DNA from: Streptomyces katrae
GTDB taxonomy: Bacteria > Actinomycetota > Actinomycetes > Streptomycetales > Streptomycetaceae
NCBI RefSeq assembly: GCF_000966975.1
Contig: NZ_JZWV01000698.1
Span: forward strand, 1 to 9,018
Direction of reading: 5' to 3'
DNA length: 9,018 nucleotides
Part shown: positions 6,174 through 9,018 of the stretch, in pieces
How the letters are laid out: each line of letters begins with the position of its first letter
How positions within the stretch are numbered: position 1 is the stretch's first letter
Program-made: the position numbers and the translations under genes
Notes under the pieces: generated by a model
Databases searched by the model: none
What the model was told of the DNA's origin: nothing
The model's input: the letters and a program-made list of their open reading frames with translations, nothing else

Positions 6174-6627
6174 CAGCGCTCTCACGCAGGGGACGGTAGC
6201 AGCCCGTTCGGCGGCATGCTGGTCGGAATCGGTTGCCCCGCGGATCGCAACGGTGTCGAACGTGCGCCCCTGGTGTGCTGGCGGTCGTTGAGCTCGCCCA
6301 GCGCGGCGGCGCTGCTCCGAGTCCGCCCGCACCTGGGCCGGGTGACTGCGGCGTGCCGGCGGTACGGGCTCCTCGGCTGCTTCCCGTGGGTACCGCGCGC
6401 TCCTCCGCCTGGCGGGTGACGATCTCGGCGGCGCCCTCGACGGCCATGCGGCCGGTTGGGGCGGCGATCCGCTTACCGCGGCGGCGCACAGGCGCGTTGA
6501 CGCGGTCGTGGCGGTCGATGCGGAAATGGAACGGGCGCGGGGGGGGCCGGCCGTTGTTGACCTTGGGCCGGTAGAAGTCGTAGTGGACCGACCCCAGGCC
6601 TGACAGCACCGTGGACGGAGGTGTCAC
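6166..6627 (-). CDS. Basic protein of plasmid/ICE type, 3' half doubtful
   Basis: The GTG at 6627 overlaps the stop of the preceding 65-aa gene as GTGA. Residues 1-79 are convincing: PPSTVLSGLGSVHYDFYRPK, a basic middle RPFHFRIDRHDRVN and RRRGKRIAAP, then a helix MAVEGAAEIVTRQAEERA, with almost all codons ending in G or C. I associate this kind of small basic protein with Streptomyces integrative elements and plasmids, but no biochemical role is known to me. From about 6390 the same frame loses its codon bias and becomes Gly/Pro/Arg-rich. Better-biased peptide appears in a second frame (QVRADSEQRRRA, about 6305-6340) and then a third (ALGELNDRQHTRGA). This suggests one or two indels, with a native product of about 100-120 residues. 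The annotated stop at 6166 may therefore be artefactual. Confidence 0.55.
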   Translation of the reverse strand: MTPPSTVLSGLGSVHYDFYRPKVNNGRPPPRPFHFRIDRHDRVNAPVRRRGKRIAAPTGRMAVEGAAEIVTRQAEERAVPTGSSRGARTAGTPQSPGPGAGGLGAAPPRWASSTTASTPGAHVRHRCDPRGNRFRPACRRTGCYRPLRESAGV

Positions 6628-6821
6628 AAGAGCTGGGAAAGCACGCCGGCGACGACGGCGGACAGGGTGAGGACGGCGGCGAACGCGGCGGCGGCACGGG
6701 TCACCGCCGCGGGGTAGGTGGCGCCGTCCATGCGGGCCAGGACACCGGCGCAAGCGGCGGCCAGGAACGCCCATACCGCCACCAGACCAGCGGCGAGCAG
6801 TACGGCGACGAGTCGGGTCAC
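6624..6821 (-). CDS. Small two-helix membrane protein, 65 aa
   Basis: The GTG at 6821 follows a near-perfect AAGGAG (6827-6832) with a five-base spacer. The product is almost all hydrophobic: helix 1 about 4-27, a short loop LARMDGATYPAAVTR, helix 2 about 42-63. Such proteins occur beside transfer genes of Streptomyces plasmids and actinomycete integrative elements, which is my inference for its origin. Its stop overlaps the GTG of the next gene by four bases (GTGA), so translation is probably coupled. It is divergent from the HTH-NTPase gene across 78 bases. Confidence 0.68.
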   Translation of the reverse strand: MTRLVAVLLAAGLVAVWAFLAAACAGVLARMDGATYPAAVTRAAAAFAAVLTLSAVVAGVLSQLL

Positions 6822-6846
6822 GTCATCTCCTTCGAGAGGGGGGATG

Positions 6847-6875
6847 TTGACACGACCGACGTTCCCGCAAGCACT
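6847..6875 (+). promoter_or_regulatory. Candidate promoter for the HTH-NTPase gene
   Basis: A perfect TTGACA (6847-6852) lies in the divergent intergenic region, 48 bases before ATG 6900. At 17 bases downstream the -10 position reads AGCACT, a poor match to TANNNT, so the assignment rests on the -35 element and location only. Confidence 0.28.
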
Positions 6876-6878
6876 GTT

Positions 6879-6895
6879 CGCCGTGGTTCACGGCG
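6879..6895. repeat. Inverted repeat next to the start codon
   Basis: CGCCGTG (6879-6885) and CACGGCG (6889-6895) are perfect complements around GTT, ending four bases before ATG 6900. It could be an operator, possibly for the gene's own HTH domain, or an RNA hairpin that hides the GGCGG preceding the start. Confidence 0.45.
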
Positions 6896-6899
6896 GACG

Positions 6900-8660
6900 A
6901 TGATGAACACCGGCGAACACGAGCGACCCGGGGGCCGGATGCCGTACGAGGACAACACCGCACTGGCCGAGCTGCGCCGCCGCCTGCGCGAGGAGAGGGC
7001 GCTGCAGGGGGTGACCGTGTCCCAGCTCGCCGTCCGGGCGAAGCTCGGCCGGACCACGGTCCACCAGGCCTTGCGGGCCGATGGTCTGGTCCCGTCCGAG
7101 GACACGGTGGTGGCGCTCGCCAAGGCCCTGCGGCTGTCGGCCGTGGAGCTTCTGGAGCTTCGGCAGCGCGCTGCCGTCTTCCTCATCCATACGGCCGCCG
7201 TCGATGGCGAGGCCGGCGCGCCACCTGTGCGTGCAGGGAAAACGCAGAGCCCATCCCCCGGCGCGGGGACCGCTGATGGCGGCCCGTACACGCCGGCGCC
7301 TCCTCCGGAGGGCGTCTCGGCCTCCACGGCCGACGGGGACGTGGGCAAGCCGATCCCCTCGTGGGACCCGCATGATCTGGAAGTCCACCCTGCGGGGATC
7401 ACGGGCCGGGCCGGATCCCTCCCAGGGACACGGCGGGTGCTGTCCGGCTATGTGTCCCGTGCCCATGACCGCGTCCTGGCCGATGCCGTGACAGAGGTCC
7501 AGGAGGGGCGGAGCCGGATGCTGGTCCTGGTCGGCTCGTCCTCCACCGGCAAGACGCGGGCCTGCTGGGAGGCGGTGCAGCCGTTGGCCGTCCGCGGCTG
7601 GCGGCTGTGGCATCCCTACGACCCGACACGGGCCGAAGCGGCACTCGCCGACCTGGAACGCGTCGGGCCCCGGACGGTGGTGTGGCTCAACGAGGCGCAG
7701 CACTACCTCGACGGCCCTCCGGCGGGTGAGCGCATCGCGGCCGCTCTCCACGCCCTGCTCACCCAGCCCGCGCGCGGCCCGGTGCTGATCCTGGGCACGC
7801 TGTGGCCCGAGTACGCCCGTCGGTACATCGCGTTGCCCCGGCCGGGGGACCCGGATCCGCACAGCCGGGTCCGTGAACTGCTGGCCGGGCGGACCGTCAG
7901 CGTCCCCGACACCTTCGACCGGGAGGCGATCCGGGCGGCGACGGCGCTCGCTCACGACGGCGACCGGTTGCTCACGGACGCCCTCACGCGAGCCGGTGAA
8001 CACGGCCGCCTGGCCCAAGACCTGGCCGGCGCACCCGAACTCCTGCGTCGTTACCAGCACGGCACCCCGGCCGGCCGGGCCCTGCTGGAGGCCGCGATGG
8101 ACGCCCGCCGCTTCGGCGTAGGCCTTCACCTCCCCCAGGACTTCCTCACCGCGGCCGCCACCGACTACCTCACCGACCACGACTGGGAGCAGCTCCCCGA
8201 CGACTGGGCCGAGGTCTCCTACACCGATCTGGCGGACCCCGTCCACGGCAAACAGGCGCCCCTGGGCCGTGTCAGTCCCCGGCCGGACAGGGCACGGCCG
8301 GGCGCGCCCGGGCCCTCGGCCGGTCCCGCCGGTCCCGCCGGTCACCTGTTCCGTCTCGCCGACTACCTCGAACACCACGGCAGGATCACCCGACAGCTGT
8401 CGTACCCACCTGCCTCCTTCTGGCGGGCCGCCCTCGCTCATCTCCCCCATCCCGAAACCCTCCTCGCCCTCGCCCGACGGGCCGAGGACCGGCTCCGCAT
8501 GTGGTGGGCCCATCGTCTCCGCCTGCGGGCCGCCGAGTTGGGACAGGTCAGTGCCCTGACAGGTCAGTGCCCTGACGGAGCTGGCGGACATGCGGAGGTG
8601 GTGGGCCGACGACGAAGAGGGTGCCGCGGTGTTCTACCGTCGTGCGGCGGACGCCGGTGA
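6900..8660 (+). CDS. HTH and P-loop NTPase protein, cut by a frameshift
   Basis: As written, a 586-aa product. Residues 21-80 form an XRE-like helix-turn-helix (TVSQLAVRAKLGRTTVHQAL). A Pro/Gly-rich linker (105-155) follows, then a nucleotide-binding domain with Walker A GSSSTGKT at 212-219, a Walker B-like VVWLNEAQ at 260-267 (Asn where Asp is usual), and LILGTLWPEYARR at 296-308. A helical region (340-450), a second Pro/Gly/Ala linker (459-481) and VSALT before the repeats complete it. The layout is that of STAND-like signalling NTPases common in Streptomyces, where a sensor repeat domain controls an NTPase, but no function is established here. The 16-base duplication at 8542-8576 shifts the frame, replacing the Sel1/TPR domain with about 34 unrelated Arg/Gly/Cys-rich residues. 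The start could also be ATG 6939, preceded by GGGGG. The plus-strand frame upstream of 6900 is antisense to the 65-aa gene and is not coding. Confidence 0.85.
   Translation: MMNTGEHERPGGRMPYEDNTALAELRRRLREERALQGVTVSQLAVRAKLGRTTVHQALRADGLVPSEDTVVALAKALRLSAVELLELRQRAAVFLIHTAAVDGEAGAPPVRAGKTQSPSPGAGTADGGPYTPAPPPEGVSASTADGDVGKPIPSWDPHDLEVHPAGITGRAGSLPGTRRVLSGYVSRAHDRVLADAVTEVQEGRSRMLVLVGSSSTGKTRACWEAVQPLAVRGWRLWHPYDPTRAEAALADLERVGPRTVVWLNEAQHYLDGPPAGERIAAALHALLTQPARGPVLILGTLWPEYARRYIALPRPGDPDPHSRVRELLAGRTVSVPDTFDREAIRAATALAHDGDRLLTDALTRAGEHGRLAQDLAGAPELLRRYQHGTPAGRALLEAAMDARRFGVGLHLPQDFLTAAATDYLTDHDWEQLPDDWAEVSYTDLADPVHGKQAPLGRVSPRPDRARPGAPGPSAGPAGPAGHLFRLADYLEHHGRITRQLSYPPASFWRAALAHLPHPETLLALARRAEDRLRMWWAHRLRLRAAELGQVSALTGQCPDGAGGHAEVVGRRRRGCRGVLPSCGGRR
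8542..8576. repeat. Perfect 16-base tandem duplication
   Basis: GACAGGTCAGTGCCCT occurs at 8542-8557 and again at 8558-8573, followed by GAC (8574-8576). Sixteen is not a multiple of three, so the extra copy shifts the frame. With one copy removed the codons run QVSALTELADMRRWW straight into the repeat domain. Confidence 0.97.
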
Positions 8661-9018
8661 CACCAACGCGTTGATGAGCCTGGCCCGCATGCAGAAATGG
8701 GCCGGCGACCTGGAAGACGCCGAAGCCACGCTCCGAGAGGCCGCCGAAGCCGGTGGAACCGGGGCGTTGGCCACTCCGCTCCGGTTGCGGGAGCAGTTCG
8801 GTGACTGGGAGGGACTCGAAACCTTCTACCGGCATGCTCTCGAAGCCGGGAACCTCGAGGCGCTGGCGCACCTGGCGAAGCTTCGGCAGTGGGCCGGTGA
8901 CCGGGAGGGGGCCGAGACCTTGTGCCGGCGGGCGGTGGAGGCCGGGAACCTCGACGCGCTGGCGCACCTGTCGGAGCTTCGGCAGCGGGCCGGCGACTGG
9001 TACGGCGCCGTGGAACTC
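8575..9018 (+). pseudogene. Sel1/TPR-like repeat domain, out of frame with NTPase
   Basis: From the duplication to the window end a single frame stays open for about 148 codons with strong coding bias. It encodes helical repeats of 32 residues: an imperfect first unit up to 8655, then units starting at 8656, 8752, 8848 and 8944 (the last cut by the window edge). The consensus is roughly G(N/D)xxALxxLxxLRQxAGDxExAExLxRxAxEA, typical of Sel1/TPR solenoids used for protein-protein contacts. It is clearly the missing C-terminal half of the HTH-NTPase. Separate translation is possible from ATG 8590, with GGAG at 8577-8580, in which case the halves would be two polypeptides. The 3' end is outside the window. 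Confidence 0.86.
8656..9018 (+). repeat. 96-base coding repeats
   Basis: The 32-residue units are visible at DNA level. Units starting at 8848 and 8944 share GGGAACCTCGA, GCGCTGGCGCACCTG and GCTTCGGCAG at identical offsets of 96 bases, implying recent duplication or gene conversion within the array. Confidence 0.8.

Noticed and set aside
8322..8339. Tandem GGTCCCGCC units
   Set aside because: Only two in-frame copies encoding a Gly/Pro/Ala linker; length is a multiple of three and nothing suggests regulation.
6888..8591. 567-codon minus-strand frame opposite the HTH-NTPase gene
   Set aside because: The plus strand carries Walker A, HTH and repeat motifs. The minus frame is Gly/Arg/Val-rich without motifs, a typical antisense shadow.
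1..9018. CRISPR arrays, tRNA, rRNA or riboswitches
   Set aside because: No regularly spaced direct repeats with unique spacers and no cloverleaf or conserved RNA core was seen on either strand.

Overview
The window is very GC-rich DNA with strong G/C bias at third codon positions, GTG starts, and protein families typical of Streptomyces. It is most likely an accessory region of a Streptomyces or close actinomycete chromosome. Nearly every boundary between functional groups carries a decayed gene or an insertion-sequence scrap.

Left part (1-2610): an unrecognised partial coding stretch runs off the left edge. Next come an SGNH/GDSL hydrolase (246-857, minus) and a small secreted four-cysteine protein (1347-1730, minus). 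A graveyard follows. It contains the N-terminal scrap of an IS5-type transposase (1008 on), a cyclophilin (peptidyl-prolyl isomerase) pseudogene with several frameshifts and no core (1795-2192, minus), and the C-terminal third of a DapA/DHDPS-family aldolase (homology 2295-2555, plus). A hairpin at 2584-2610 probably terminates transcription between dapA' and the convergent fic gene.

Middle part (2672-5478): four minus-strand genes lie head to tail, in order of transcription: a 169-aa protein of unknown function, a small 57-aa ORF with its own ribosome binding site, a 195-aa SMI1/KNR4 (SUKH) protein, and a 462-aa Fic protein with an altered catalytic motif. SUKH proteins are known mostly as immunity proteins and Fic proteins often modify target proteins, so this is the best candidate in the window for an uncharacterised toxin/immunity or effector/regulator cassette. 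Its upstream border is the C-terminal remnant of another IS5-like transposase (5529-5717).

Right part (5790-9018): three minus-strand genes with overlapping ends (65-aa membrane protein, 153-aa basic protein with a doubtful 3' half, 127-aa two-helix membrane protein) look like plasmid or integrative-element cargo. Diverging from them across 78 bases is a large plus-strand gene. It encodes an N-terminal helix-turn-helix, a P-loop NTPase and C-terminal Sel1/TPR-like 32-residue repeats. A perfect tandem duplication of 16 bases (8542-8576) shifts the frame just before the repeat domain. As written, the protein is cut at 8660, while the repeat domain stays intact and open in the next frame to the window end.
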